NCBI GenBank assembly: GCA_049724395.1
Contig: JAUGWO010000220.1
Span: 1 to 64,000 of the forward strand
Reading direction: 5' to 3'
Length of the DNA stretch: 64,000 nt
Source: Spongospora subterranea f. sp. subterranea
Taxonomy: Eukaryota; Endomyxa: Phytomyxea; Phytomyxea; Plasmodiophorida
Position numbers and translations under genes: made by a program. Below, piece by piece: positions 19,421-30,987 of this stretch (its first letter is position 1; the number at the start of each line of letters is the position of its first letter). The notes under the pieces are model-generated. The model was not told the origin of the DNA, made no database searches, and saw nothing but the letters and a program-made list of their open reading frames with translations.

Positions 19421-22400
19421 TTTAGACCACTGATGTCGCAGATACCGCAGAAGTCTCCGCATTGCTCGCAGAACAATACGAAATGGACTTGGATATAGTC
19501 TTCGAAAGCAAATGTACATTTGGTGGGGATAAGAGATATATTGTCATATCAAAGGCCTCAATACGCATTTACAAATCCAAAAGTCATTGGGCTTCATTGA
19601 AAAAACGTGTCAATGCCATATACAAGCTAATGAACTATGACTGCTACGCGATGCTCCCGGAAGTATCAATCCAGAATACTCTTCTGATCAGGTTAAGCAT
19701 ATGCGTTTCCAAAGATAGGATCAAAACAGATTATTTCTCTTCAACAGAACCACAAAGGCTATTTTCGCTGTGAAATTAAGCGACGAAGACACTGTAGATC
19801 AGTGCATATCCCTCATCAATTCTCAAAGCACATCCCCCAGCAACATTCGCGCTAGATCTTACTTTTGGAGGAAAAAACTTACAGTTCACGTTTTTGGTAA
19901 GCAGTTTTTGCTACAGCAAAACCATTCATTGATAATTTTGGTCCTCAGTAACAGAGGCTTGGGATCTGCCGATTAGGGATCAAAGTAAGGACCTAAACAT
20001 GCACGGTTGTTGTTCTCTGATCAATGTCAGATGGTTCGTCTGATCCATTTGTTCAAGTTCGTGTATTACCTAAAGGAACTCAACCGCCTGTTCAAAAAAA
20101 ACAAGGAAAGAACAGCTCTCCTGAGGACATCGTTTATTGCTCCAAAATACGAGAGAAGGAGCTCAATCCCGTATTTTCTGAACAATTCACATTGTATGTT
20201 AGAAATGGGCAATTATCTATCTTCAATCTGTGCGCTAATCAGTTTTTTTGGTGATGAACAGTCTTTGCACTGATCCAACTGATGATATTTACATTGAAAT
20301 TTTCGACCATGATCAATGGGCAAAAAACGGTACGGTCTTCCAAACACCATTGTCTCTTGAAAGCTCATGTTTTCGTAGATTTGCTTGGTGTAATTCGCAT
20401 CGACATTGGGGAGTATCTACGTTTAGGAGGGCTTCATGGCTGGTTTCCGATTGGGGACGCTAAAGAGTCCCTCCTTCCGGGAAATGGGTACGCCCATGTC
20501 AAAGTTGCAATCGCGGATGCCACTGAATCCATTGGTTTGTCCTCTTGAGCTAGCACGTTTCTTCTGCCGCCAGTGTTGACACACTGCTGTCCCTTTCCGC
20601 AGAACATATTGCCATGCTTGGGAACGCGTTCCAGGGTTTGCGGCAAAGTCTCCTACAGAATATAACATCGTTGCGTCCTATCTCACCCATGTCTGTTTCT
20701 ATTCCGATTTTCATTGGAACTTGGGTAATTTCGAAACTCTTCATTGTTTTGATTGCCAACAATATGGATTATTGCAGAATGTCGGCAATGAGTGTCCACC
20801 AAATGATGTTTCTCCATGGATTGTCCGGTATCATGATTCGTATGCTCAGCTGAAAAGCGTTCCTTTAAGAAAATTCCCATCTCAAGGCTTCAACGAAAAA
20901 GGGCCTCAACTCTGCAAAGCAGAAAGACAGTGTGATTGATGACGCAGAGCGAAATGCTGAAACTCCCAACATGTCACAACGGTTAACAAAGACGGATTCT
21001 CTAGAATCAATTGAGTCGCTGGATGATTTTATAAGCAGAACTCCTGAATTCGGCAGTCTGAATGACCTCAAGGTTAGGTCAAGGAAACCGCGCGTTGGTG
21101 TGAATATTTCCCAGCATAGAAATAAGTGTCGCTATGATAGCCGCCCCATTGAAGTTCATGTCCCACCAGGTATAACCGTGGCGACTGTATTTTTGAAGAG
21201 TAACATTGATTTCCAGGACTTTACGTCATCGGATGTCAAGAATGTCAATATACTCCCAAGTCAAATAGCTCGTCAAATTGTAAAGATGACTGGATCCGGA
21301 TGCTCAGGGAACATCTTGGGCCTGATTACGCCCAGGTTTGTGTATTTGAAATCCTTAATTCTCTACAACCACTTGAATAATGATGCCAGGTGGAATACAG
21401 CTCTTTATGGCAGATTCGTTTAGCTATTTTTGCTCGGAGAGACTTAACTCTTCATATATCCAACGTCTGCGTTCACAAAGAAGCCACAGGTCGGGATTTG
21501 AACCCAAATTTCTGCGTTTATTGATCTGGCCACAGGTATTGCCCATGTCCTTGGCAATAAAGGAGGCGTGGTGATTTCGTTCAGAGTGTTCCAAACATCT
21601 CTGTGTTTCGTCAATTGTCATTTAGCTGCACATCAAACAAAGCGTGACCAGCGGAACCAGGATATTCGTGACATTATCACAAAGAGTTGTTCGAAAGTTG
21701 GCAATAAGCAAAACGATATTGCCAATCAGTAAGTTTACTCTCCGATTCCTTGTTCGCGCTGTTTAAATTGCTGTTTCTTGTTCAAGGTTTCATCACGTTT
21801 GGTTCATGGGCGACCTTAATTATCGCCTAGATTACGGTGTTCAAGCGGCTCAAAAATCGCCCTCACTTCACGAATTTCGTGAAATTGAATCGCTCATTCA
21901 AGCTGGGCGTTACAGCATTCTGTTTGGGTTCGATCAACTGTCCCGGGATATGACCAAAAGGGAGATTCTGGCTGGGTGGTCGGAAGGTGCATACGACTTT
22001 CCGCCAAGCTTCAAGGTCGAGCGCACTTCCGGCTTCAAATACAATTCTGCAAGGTGTGGCTTTGTCGTGTAGATGTCTCCATTTTGTTATTCAAAAAGTA
22101 CAATGCAGGTCTCCTGCCTGGTGTGACCGTATCTTATGGAAATCTTTCTCATCAAGTGCTGATGATATTGTCCATACAGACATGAAAGTTTGTGAATCTA
22201 TAGCCACATCTGATCATAAACCGATTGCATCTACATTTTCTGTGAACCTGTTTCACTTCGAAGAATCACGCGTAATTTTTAGTCTTTTGACACGAGGTAA
22301 TTTGCCGGTTCGCCAATTCTTATGTTCAGGATTACAATCGTGGGCGTGCGGAACTATTATTCACAGAAATTGCCTTGTCAATGGTCGAACCTGCAAATCC

Positions 22401-22870
22401 TGTTCAATATCATGTTCGTTACCGTTCAGATTGTTTCACACAAACTCCTATCGTTCAGTCATTGTCCGAAGTGACACTGGAGACGTTGCCGGTCCCGGTA
22501 TTTTTTTATGATAACTTCTTGCAATCCACAAACAAAGTATTGGTTCATAGGTTGCACCAGCAGTAATTCCTATCACTCCTTTAGTCAGGCCTTCCGAACC
22601 AGTGGCCGGTGCGAGTCTTGCCGCAGATGAAGCCTGGCTTCTGGCTCCAGCATTTCCTGTCATCAAGCTGAAGCACAACAGCCTTCCTCGATTACGGCAA
22701 CATATGATTTCCGTTGAATTATTGCATGTCTCTGGTGTTGTTGCTGCCCAAGGCGTCGTGACCTTCCATGTTTTTACTGCGCCGACTATACGACCTCCAT
22801 TAAAGTCGTTGACATCTCCCGTTCCCACAACTGGGTTGCCTCGCCTCTCTGTAACTCCAGCAGGTAGCTT
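19421..22870 (+). CDS. Inositol polyphosphate 5-phosphatase with PH-like and C2 domains
   Basis: Many exons. The N-terminal part (about 19425-19860) looks PH-like (CTFGGDKRYIVISKASIRIY; IPLRN-type core not certain). A C2 domain follows: LTVHVFVTEAWDLPIRDQ across an intron to DGSSDPFVQVRVLP, then ELNPVFSEQFTL and GEYLRLGGLHGWFPIGD. The catalytic domain has YVIGCQECQYTP, WIRMLREHLGPDYA, RLAIFARRDL, HVLGNKGGVVISF, FMGDLNYRLDYG, FPPSFKV, PAWCDRILWKS and TSDHKPIASTF. These are the canonical 5-phosphatase motifs in order, including the F/WxGDxNxR and PxWCDRxL boxes. A C-terminal region (VEPANPVQYHVRYRSDCF) may be an ASH-like or second beta domain; its end is uncertain. The enzyme removes the 5-phosphate from PI(4,5)P2 or PI(3,4,5)P3. 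It resembles SHIP/Dd5P-type multidomain forms. Confidence 0.85.
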
Positions 22871-23738
22871 TTTTGTCTGGTTATATTTCGATGCATTTCA
22901 TACCAGTGTTTGTAGATTGGCCTTTAGATGTTCCTATACCTGTCGAACCTACAAGCATGCGAACCTCACACGTAATTTGGATTTGTGTTCACATAAACGG
23001 TTATATACTGATGAATGATTACCTGTAGTCGGACCGTAGTAGTACCTCACTATCCATGGGGAATCACTTGGGAATCGAAAGGCGAGTATCCCACAACATG
23101 GTAATTCGGCCGAGCTTAGGAAATGAGAGCTCCCGTAATTCGGGTTCAGAGTTAGATTCGTCAAAGGTCGACCAATTTTTATTTTAATAATTGAATTTGG
23201 TGTCGCTTAGGAGTGTAAATTCCAGTCCCACTTCGCAACGCTTATCGGCAGTTAGAAAGCACGTTTCTTCAATTTCCGAGTAACTTGAGTTTCATGCATC
23301 TCTATCCATACTGACTGGTGCTCAGATCGGAGCAGCGGCGGCAGCCCTCGAGTCAGCTCGAACAGTTTACTAATCTGCAGTGCAATGTCCCATTTGTATG
23401 TGAGCTAACATTTGGTACAACTTTTGTTGGCACCTTATCTGGCATGATGCGGTTATCGTGGGCTAATTGAACCATGGGTCCCCGACAATCTGGTCATGTT
23501 TAAAATAATCATATGACTGTTTAATCAACACTTAGTTTTAACATATATATATATATCGCAACAGATGTTCCTCAATCGTTATGAGTCAGTATTGCAAGGG
23601 GTGGCCTCGCAGTTGAAATTACCTAATCGGAAAGCGTGTAGGCTGCATCACCATCATTGATTCCCATGTCTATTGCTCTACGTTCTAGACGACGATGTTA
23701 TAGTTGAAGAATATATATTGCCGGTGTATGGCACTTTA
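22871..23738. other. Spacer with no recognised gene
   Basis: This stretch contains a short (at)n run near 23548-23557 and no coding structure I can support. It may include the 3' end of the 5-phosphatase gene. Confidence 0.4.
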
Positions 23739-24425
23739 TCATCCTCTTTTCCCAAACCTCGCTTCTTGCTGCTTCGCTTGACGCTCTACCTTGGCCTGCT
23801 TCTTGCGCTCCTTCTCGCTCATTTGCATTTCTGGTACTTGTGCAGCCTCTGACGCCTTCAATGATCCAAACACGTAACCGCCAATCTTGAAAACTGCATA
23901 ACCTGGAATCTGTTTCAACACCAAATTGAGTTAAAGCTTAGAGAAGCGCGAACGAAATTACGTGCCAGAAGTGCAGTGATCCATGCATAATCAGTAATGA
24001 TGAGAGTTGCCTGTATGAACCAGGCGATGTACAATATATCTTGGTAATACGAGTACGGGCGCCCTGACCCGATCGCAGAGAGGATGAGTTTCGAACAGAC
24101 GATCTGAACGGTGACTAAGGTGGCCCAGCCCCACCATGACGAATATGTCTTCCAGAATAGCATTATGCGAAATGTGATGTAGGCCGCCTAAAACAGTCCA
24201 AATAAAAAACCACCCTGTTCAACAGACACATTCCTGATAGCCATAGGGGTAGCAACGCATTTTGGGTAGCTAAAAGATTGAAAAATTGCATTTTGATTAT
24301 TTTGATTATTGTAATATTGAAAAATTAAAAACAACGAATTATGGCAATACCTGGACTCCAGCGAATATTTTGAAATACAGTGCTGATGTCTGAGTGAGTT
24401 TTCGGTCACGCTTCTTCACTGCATC
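23739..24425 (-). CDS. TMEM208 / SND2-like ER membrane protein
   Basis: Exon (about 24425-24346) reads NDAVKKRDRKLTQTSALYF and KIFAGVQ. After an AT-rich intron the next exon starts AAYITFRIMLFWKTY and holds hydrophobic segments (ATLVTVQIVCSKLILSA; ILYIAWFIQATLIITDYAWI). The last exon has IPGYAVFKIGGYVFGSL and a highly charged tail (SEKERKKQAKVERQAKQQ, ending RFGKRG at 23739). The pattern of a polar N-terminus, then four hydrophobic segments and a Lys/Arg/Glu tail, with similar residues after the last segment, fits TMEM208/SND2, a component of SRP-independent ER targeting. The start codon probably lies in a small upstream exon. Confidence 0.65.
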
Positions 24426-24961
24426 GTTAGCCTAAAATATCAACGCCGGCTGTCAGCAACATATTCGCTTTGGTGAGTGTTATACCATTGAACAAAGCGA
24501 TTCACTGCTTTCGGGATAGGATATGATCAATTCCTACTGAACCGACAATGACCATACACGATAACTGGCATTTGGCCAAGCCGGCGCAGCCGTCCGACCC
24601 TGCCGTGTGGAAGGGGGGGCATGGCCGCGTTGCAGTTGCTGGAATGGGTTATGATGATAACAGCGTTGGACGATGGAGGATGCAATCAGAAGCCATGCCC
24701 TAGACTCCCATATGATGTGTTGAATTCATTCTCTTTTTAAGAAGGAGCCAAGTTGATGAACGAGTCTAATTATATAAAAGACACCGAAAGATAGCCGACA
24801 ACAAACGTCCCGATATAGACATGGACGTAGTTGCCACACGCGCTGGGAATATTCATATTCGATTAACTGCAGCATTCATTGAATGCATCATATAATACAA
24901 TTGTAAATGCAAACTGATAATTTAATGATTATCATACACTGATATATCCAGCGAAGACCGG

Positions 24962-25530
24962 CTACTTCTTGACAATCAGAAGCAGATCAACGTCGAAAAT
25001 GAGCGTGGCATTAGGAGGAATTACTCCCTATAACAAGGTCAGGCTGCAAATACACAAACACGAGCGACGAATGGAGAACTAACGCCGGCCCCGGCAGCGC
25101 CATATGCGTAATCGGGCGTGATTGTCAATGTGGCCTTCTCCCCCACTTTCATTGCTGACACAGAACATTAGATGCGAACAATGATTGAGCTGTAAATTCC
25201 AGCCCTACTGGCAATTCCTTCATCCCATCCACGAATAACTTGTCCAAGTCCGATACGAAACTATGGCGTCCGCATCACCAAACCGACACAGCAGAATACG
25301 TGAATGAGCATACCTCGAAGGGTTCAAATTTGGATTGGTCAAACACCTTTTTGTCTTGGAACATACCGACGTATTTGACCTATCATATACATGGAGATCA
25401 GAATAATGGCAGTTATCACACGAGTTTCCTGTCAATACATGAACTGTTTCGCCAACTTTGGGAATTGGACCAGTGCCAGCAGTTCTGATTTCTGATGACA
25501 GAACTGGTCAGCTTGACCTTTTAAATCAAC
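24962..25530 (-). CDS. FKBP-type peptidyl-prolyl isomerase (FKBP12-like)
   Basis: Short exons give the complete FKBP fold in order: RTAGTGPIPKVGETVHVKYV (intron with gtattg..gatag inside HV), GMFQDKKVFDQSKFEPFE, then FRIGLGQVIRGWDEGIAS, MKVGEKATLTITPDYAYG, AAGAGVIPPNATLIFDVDLL and the end LIVKK at 24962. The VIRGWDEG, YAYG and IPPNATLIFDVDLL motifs line the FK506/prolyl pocket. It lacks a signal peptide or TPR, so it is probably cytosolic. The first coding exon, with the initiating Met, was not resolved and should lie near 25500-25560. Confidence 0.9.
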
Positions 25531-25559
25531 CCATTGGTCATGGCTTAATCAGTAACAGA

Positions 25560-26630
25560 AATACTGGCAACGGTGTCGACTGGGTGGCCCAGTCTACGAT
25601 ACTAAACGACAGCAATATCCGTTACCTTTTGTAACACCCATTGATTGACTGTTCGATGTGGTCGAGAACCTCGGCGATGAGGACACACTTGACCTAGAGA
25701 ATAGATTCGGTTTGCGCAACTGCCGGCCAACCAGACTACCCAACATTGCGTGTACTCGTGGTCACCCGCGCATCGGACAACTTAAATGTGACAGACGGGC
25801 TCAAATGACACGATCAGCTGTTGTTTTTTGATAGGGCTCCAGACATATTCAGAATGTTGTTATCTCTCCCAGTATGCCTCGGATGCGTTCACGTACGCTA
25901 ACATTGGGGTTTGGTGATGAAAAATTCCTGAAGTGTTGTTCTGGATTGCGTTTGGACGAACCACTATCGACGCTAGACGTGAAACCAATCGAGGGCACTG
26001 CGCCCATTCTCTTGTCACATCAACGGGGCACCAACTATAAAGTTAATCCATCCATGTATTCTGACTAACAAGTCGTGCTTCATTGCAATCAAGGTACATC
26101 ATTGGCTTGTGATAATTTCGGGATTTTCCATTGATTCATCAATCCAACAACCGTGGCTGTTTGAATCACGACTGTTATCGAACTCTATGTAGACTGCGTT
26201 CCGAGAACAGTATTCTTAATCATTAACACGTAGGGCAGCAATGTTCTTGATCGGCCCCTGAGCTTCATGTGATTTTTAGTGTGTTGTTTTCATCACCCTT
26301 TAGGAAACACAATTTTGAGCATCTGCCAAATAAAGAATGGCCAGACAGGAGGTCTGAAGATTACTCCAGACCGCAAAAGACTAACCCAGACCGAATACTT
26401 CGATCGAGTCAACAACATAATACCAGTCAGCAACTTTTTAATTCAATACCAATCGTCGATTTTTTTGTAAAGAAAACTCAAAGCGAATATACACCTGGGC
26501 AGCCGAACTACATAACACTTTTGGTGTTCTGGTGTTGTCAATATACCAACAGATATTTTGGCCTGAACTTGGATTAGAGCATTGGCATATTAGTTTCTCT
26601 GCGCCATATAAACGGTGAACAAATAAGTCG
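25560..26630. other. Spacer with no recognised gene
   Basis: Open stretches at 25874-26068 and 26269-26577 (plus) carry no known motif and no supporting splice structure. Confidence 0.4.
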
Positions 26631-26690
26631 CCGTTGATTGGCCTGGCGAAGTCGTACGAAGGCAGGGTTGTTGAAGTGACAGACTCGCAC

Positions 26691-26962
26691 TTCAGAGTCG
26701 CCCACGAGGATGGCGCGCAAGAGAAGTACGCGCTCCGGTCGGAGTTACAGGTTTGGCCGGTGATGGCGTGTCTGATTACAGATATACTGATTGAAAAAAG
26801 CGTAAAACGTCATACCGGCATTAAAAAGAATTTATCAGAGTGGACAACGACGATGGCACGAAAAACCCCCAAAATAAGTAAATTGGAAACAACTTCGACC
26901 AGACACGCCATCGCCGGCCGAAGTTGTGACCGGAACGCGTCCTTCTCTTGCGTGCCATCGTT
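26691..26962. repeat. Imperfect inverted repeat, ~85-bp arms
   Basis: The plus strand near 26691-26780 and the minus strand near 26962-26875 match at roughly 75%. Both translate in the same register: VAHEDGAQEKYALRSEL versus VGHNDGTQEKDAFRSQL, and PVMACLI versus PAMACLV. The loop is about 95 bp. In the left arm, GRVVEVTDSHFRVAHEDG could be part of a small beta-barrel such as a Tudor or chromo-barrel fold, but no full domain is visible. Confidence 0.6.
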
Positions 26963-27164
26963 GTGGCCCACTCTGATATATTTCATGACGTTTTTGAGCT
27001 TCTCCCAATAAGTACAACAACGAAAGATGTGACGCGGCCACCTTTGAAAGTCCGTAGCGGAGTTCCATAATAGCGGGAGAACACTATATTTTCTGACGGC
27101 GTAGTTCACGGCATTTCCGGATTGTTGGTGTATCGTCCAAATTGCCCTCGTTACATTAGGCGCC

Positions 27165-27839
27165 ATGTCGCAGGCCATCCACATCGAGCAGGTAAATCGC
27201 TGCTCCCGATTCGTATCCGAACGACCTGTCTGACACGATGGATTAGGTCGAAAAGGCGTTCCAGAAACAGCCAACCATCTTCCAGGGCGTTCGCCGCGTT
27301 CTGACCAAGAAGGGAAAGAAGACCAAGTCTCACTACTACAAGAATGTCGGCCTTGGATTCAAGACCCCGAAGGAGGTGAGTAATGTGGTTGGCAAATTCT
27401 GATTTCCGGATGTTGAAAAACGGGGTTGTGAAAGGCTATTGAAGGCGGATACATCGACAAGAAATGCCCATTCACTGGCAATATCTCGATCCGTGGCCGA
27501 AATTCTTCAGGGAGTTGTCAAATCCACCAAGATGAAGCGAACAATCGTCATTCGTCGGGATTACCTGCACTACGTTAAGAAGTACAACCGATTCGAGGTA
27601 GAATCACCTTCGAATATTGACCACCGCTCCCACATCTTTCTGACCTTGTGTGGAATTAGAAACGCCACAAGAACATGTCTGTTCATTGCTCGCCATGTTT
27701 CCGTATCAACGAAGGCGATGTTGTGACAGTTGGACAGTGCCGTCCTCTATCCAAGACCGTCACCTTCAACGTCCTGCGTATCGAGCGAGCCGCCGCCAAA
27801 CAGGCCGTTGGCTCCAAGAAACAATTCAAGGGATTCTAA
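27165..27839 (+). CDS. RPS11: 40S ribosomal protein S11 (uS17)
   Basis: ATG 27165 reads MSQAIHIEQ, then an intron, [34 protein letters not shown], an intron, then [47 protein letters not shown], an intron, [35 protein letters not shown] and the end KKQFKGF. It is full length for eukaryotic uS17. Between GNISIRGR and ILQGVVKS the sequence contains one base more than the frame allows (within cgaaattc near 27500-27505), so the frame breaks in a highly conserved core. In an essential single gene this is most simply a base-calling error in the a-run. The protein binds 18S rRNA in the small-subunit body. Confidence 0.95.
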
Positions 27840-27956
27840 AAAAACGCTCGGTTATTTTTGCACTCAAAAAATAAATCACTGAAATGGATCATATTTGCCC
27901 ATAAATTTGTGATCTGTATTATATCTCGGTACTCAATCCGATCGGTCGTGGGCCAA

Positions 27957-28178
27957 ATGGTGAAGGCCAAGTTCAAGATTGGCAGCATCCATGGTCGCGT
28001 CAACTATAATCGCGAAGAACGGGTGTTTCATGGGTCAGATATGCCCGATATTGCCAAGGTTTGCCGTCCCGGCCGCCGTCTCAATCCGGCGTCTAACCCT
28101 CACAATCAGCAGGCGCGTCGTGAAGTCCACAACTCGTTAAGCGAGTTGCGGCGAGCCGTCAAGGTCAACCTATATTAG
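27957..28178 (+). CDS. Small basic protein or first exon, unrecognised
   Basis: ATG 27957 opens 73 codons (MVKAKFKIGSIHGRVNYN, later CRPGRRLNPASNPHNQQARR and a stop after VKVNLY). It is rich in Arg, Lys and Asn. A donor near the end could continue into the downstream open region (28200-28650), which is Pro/Ser/Arg-rich and equally unrecognised. Homology is not apparent. Confidence 0.35.
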   Translation: MVKAKFKIGSIHGRVNYNREERVFHGSDMPDIAKVCRPGRRLNPASNPHNQQARREVHNSLSELRRAVKVNLY

Positions 28179-28886
28179 TGTTCCTAACCGGTTTTTGGAT
28201 GAAAACTCGTGTTCAGGGTTTGGTTCTCCACCCTCCATGGAATCCTGATTGTCGTAGCGGAGTCGCGAACAACTGTCGAATTCGCGCCCCATGGGATACC
28301 TTGGCCAACATGAAGCCTTCGGTGGTCGACGGCGAACCGGTTAGGTTCGCTGGCATTCGTCCAACGTCTTCGGCACATCGCCAATTGGCCGCTTTACAGC
28401 AGATTCCGATCGGACACGCCAGCCGAGGTCCTTTGACCATCGCGCTCCCGGCTGATGGGCCGCAATGGCAAGCTAGCACCCTAATTGGGAAATCAACCTG
28501 GCGTTCATGGCCTGCATCAACGCTTGATCGAGTACCAGCACCTATAGGTCGTCAATCGCTGTTGGCTCAAGCTCGGAACGCTATGAAATCCTGCCAGAAA
28601 CCCGACGACCCCCGTCATTGTCGAATCCTCCATGGAGAATTTCCATGAATATCTGGAGGGGTCACCGACGATGGGAGATAACGATCCGGTTCTGTTGAAC
28701 ACAGCGGGCATTGAAAGAGAGTCAAGATCGCGATATGAGCATCGCGGGGCGTATGGTCCTGAAGGGCAATGGTCGTGTTGTGCTAATTCCAATCACAATT
28801 CTCGTGGATGCAGTCTAATTTATCAGCAATCCAAGAGATGGATATATGATTCACCATAATAGAGTAAATCATTCATTTCACATAGA
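28179..28886. other. Region before the minisatellite, open but unrecognised
   Basis: Long open stretches occur on both strands (28178-28648 plus; 28479-28213 and 28792-28517 minus), as expected for GC-richer non-stop sequence. No motif, splice structure or family is recognised, so I make no gene call. Confidence 0.35.
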
Positions 28887-30808
28887 ATATACTCATTCCA
28901 TATACAGCACCACTCTATCCCTGATATACTCCTTATCCACATCTCATATACAATATACTCATTCCATATACAGCACCACTCTATCCCTGATATACTCCTT
29001 ATCCACATCTCATATACAATATACTCATTCCATATACAGCACCACTCTATCCCTGATATACTCCTTATCCACATCTCATATACAATATACTCATTCCATA
29101 TACAGCACCACTCTATCCCTGATATACTCCTTATCCACATCTCATATACAATCCATACTCATTCCATATACAGCACCACTCTATCCCTGATATACTCCTT
29201 ATCCACATCTCATATACAATTTACTCATTCCATATACAGCACCACTCTATCCCTGATATACTCCTTATCCACATCTCATATACAATATACTCATTCCATA
29301 TACAGCACCACTCTATCCCTGATATACTCCTTATCCACATCTCATATACAATATACTCATTCCATATACAGCACCACTCTATCCCTGATATACTCCTTAT
29401 CCACATCTCATATACAATATACTCATTCCATATACAGCACCACTCTATCCCTGATATACTCCTTATCCACATCTCATATACAATATACTCATTCCATATA
29501 CAGCACCACTCTATCCCTGATATACTCCTTATCCACATCTCATATACAATATACTCATTCCATATACAGCACCACTCTATCCCTGATATACTCCTTATCC
29601 ACATCTCATATACAATATACTCATTCCATACAATTTACTCATTCCATACAGATATATTCATTCCACCACTCTATCCCTGATATACTCCTTATCCACATCT
29701 CATATACAATATACTCATTCCATATACAGCACCACTCTATCCCTGATATACTCCTTATCCACATCTCATATACAATACTCATTCCATATACAGCACCACT
29801 CTATCCCTGATATACTCCTTATCCACATCTCATATACAATATACTCATTCCATATACAGCACCACTCTATCCCTGATATACTCCTTATCCACCATCTATC
29901 ATATACAATATACTCATTCCATATACAGCACCACTCTATCCCTGATATACTCCTTATCCACATCTCATATACAATATACTCATTCCATATACAGCACCAC
30001 TCTATCCCTGATATACTCCTTATCCACATCTCATATACAATATACTCATTCCATATACAGCACCACTCTATCCCTGATATACTCCTTATCCACATCTCAT
30101 ATACAATATACTCATTCCATATACAGCACCACTCTATACAGCACCCCTATCCCTGATATACTCCTTATCCACATCTCATATACAATATACTCATTCCATA
30201 TACAGCACCACTCTATCCCTGATATACTCCTTATCCACATCTCATATACAATATACTCATTCCATATACAGCACCACTCTATCCCTGATATACTCCTTAT
30301 CCACATCTCATATACAATATACTCATTCCATATACAGCACCACTCTATCCCTGATATACTCCTTATCCACATCTCATATACAATATACTCATTCCATATA
30401 CAGCACCACTCTATCCCTGATATACTCCTTATCCACATCTCATATACAATATACTCATTCCATATACAGCACCACTCTATCCCTGATATACTCCTTATCC
30501 ACATCTCATATACAATATACTCATTCCATATACAGCACCACTCTATCCCTGATATACTCCTTATCCACATCTCATATACAATATACTCATTCCATATACA
30601 GCACCACTCTATCCCTGATATACTCCTTATCCACATCTCATATACAATATACTCATTCCATATACAGCACCACTCTATCCCTGATATACTCCTTATCCAC
30701 ATCTCATATACAATATACTCATTCCATATACAGCACCACTCTATCCCTGATATACTCCTTATCCACATCTCATATACAATATACTCATTCCATATACAGC
30801 ACCACTCC
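28887..30808. repeat. 66-bp tandem minisatellite, about 29 units
   Basis: The unit starts atactcattccatatacagc and ends tcatatacaat, 66 bp, repeated head to tail about 29 times with very few changes. Irregular units occur near 29150, 29215, 29620-29690 (degraded), 29775, 29890 and 30130. Because 66 is a multiple of three and the unit lacks stops in some frames, it gives long artificial frames with a 22-residue period on both strands (for example MWIRSISGIEWCCIWNEYIV on minus). No start context, splice structure or family supports translation. Confidence 0.97.
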
Positions 30809-30987
30809 ATACCACCACAATTTATTCCCTTCATTCTTTCGTCAGTAATGACGTTTTAATTAGTCGACGCCCAAACATTTCGAATTTGTTGTTGATTTGG
30901 AATCGCTCTGTCTACCAAAGATGCATTCGGTCTCTCATCCAATAGAAATCATCCAGAATAGGACATTGACTCTTTTCATGAGATAAG

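Noticed and set aside
27490-27515. Programmed frameshift in uS17
   Set aside because: No slippery or stop-linked context is conserved here, and no uS17 gene is known to use one. A base-calling error is simpler.
28887-30808. CRISPR-like array
   Set aside because: Units are contiguous and identical without unique spacers, and the window is eukaryotic.
28823-30834. Long frames on both strands across the minisatellite (22-residue periods)
   Set aside because: They follow from a stop-free 66-bp unit repeated in register. There is no start context, splice structure or recognisable domain, and both strands show them equally.
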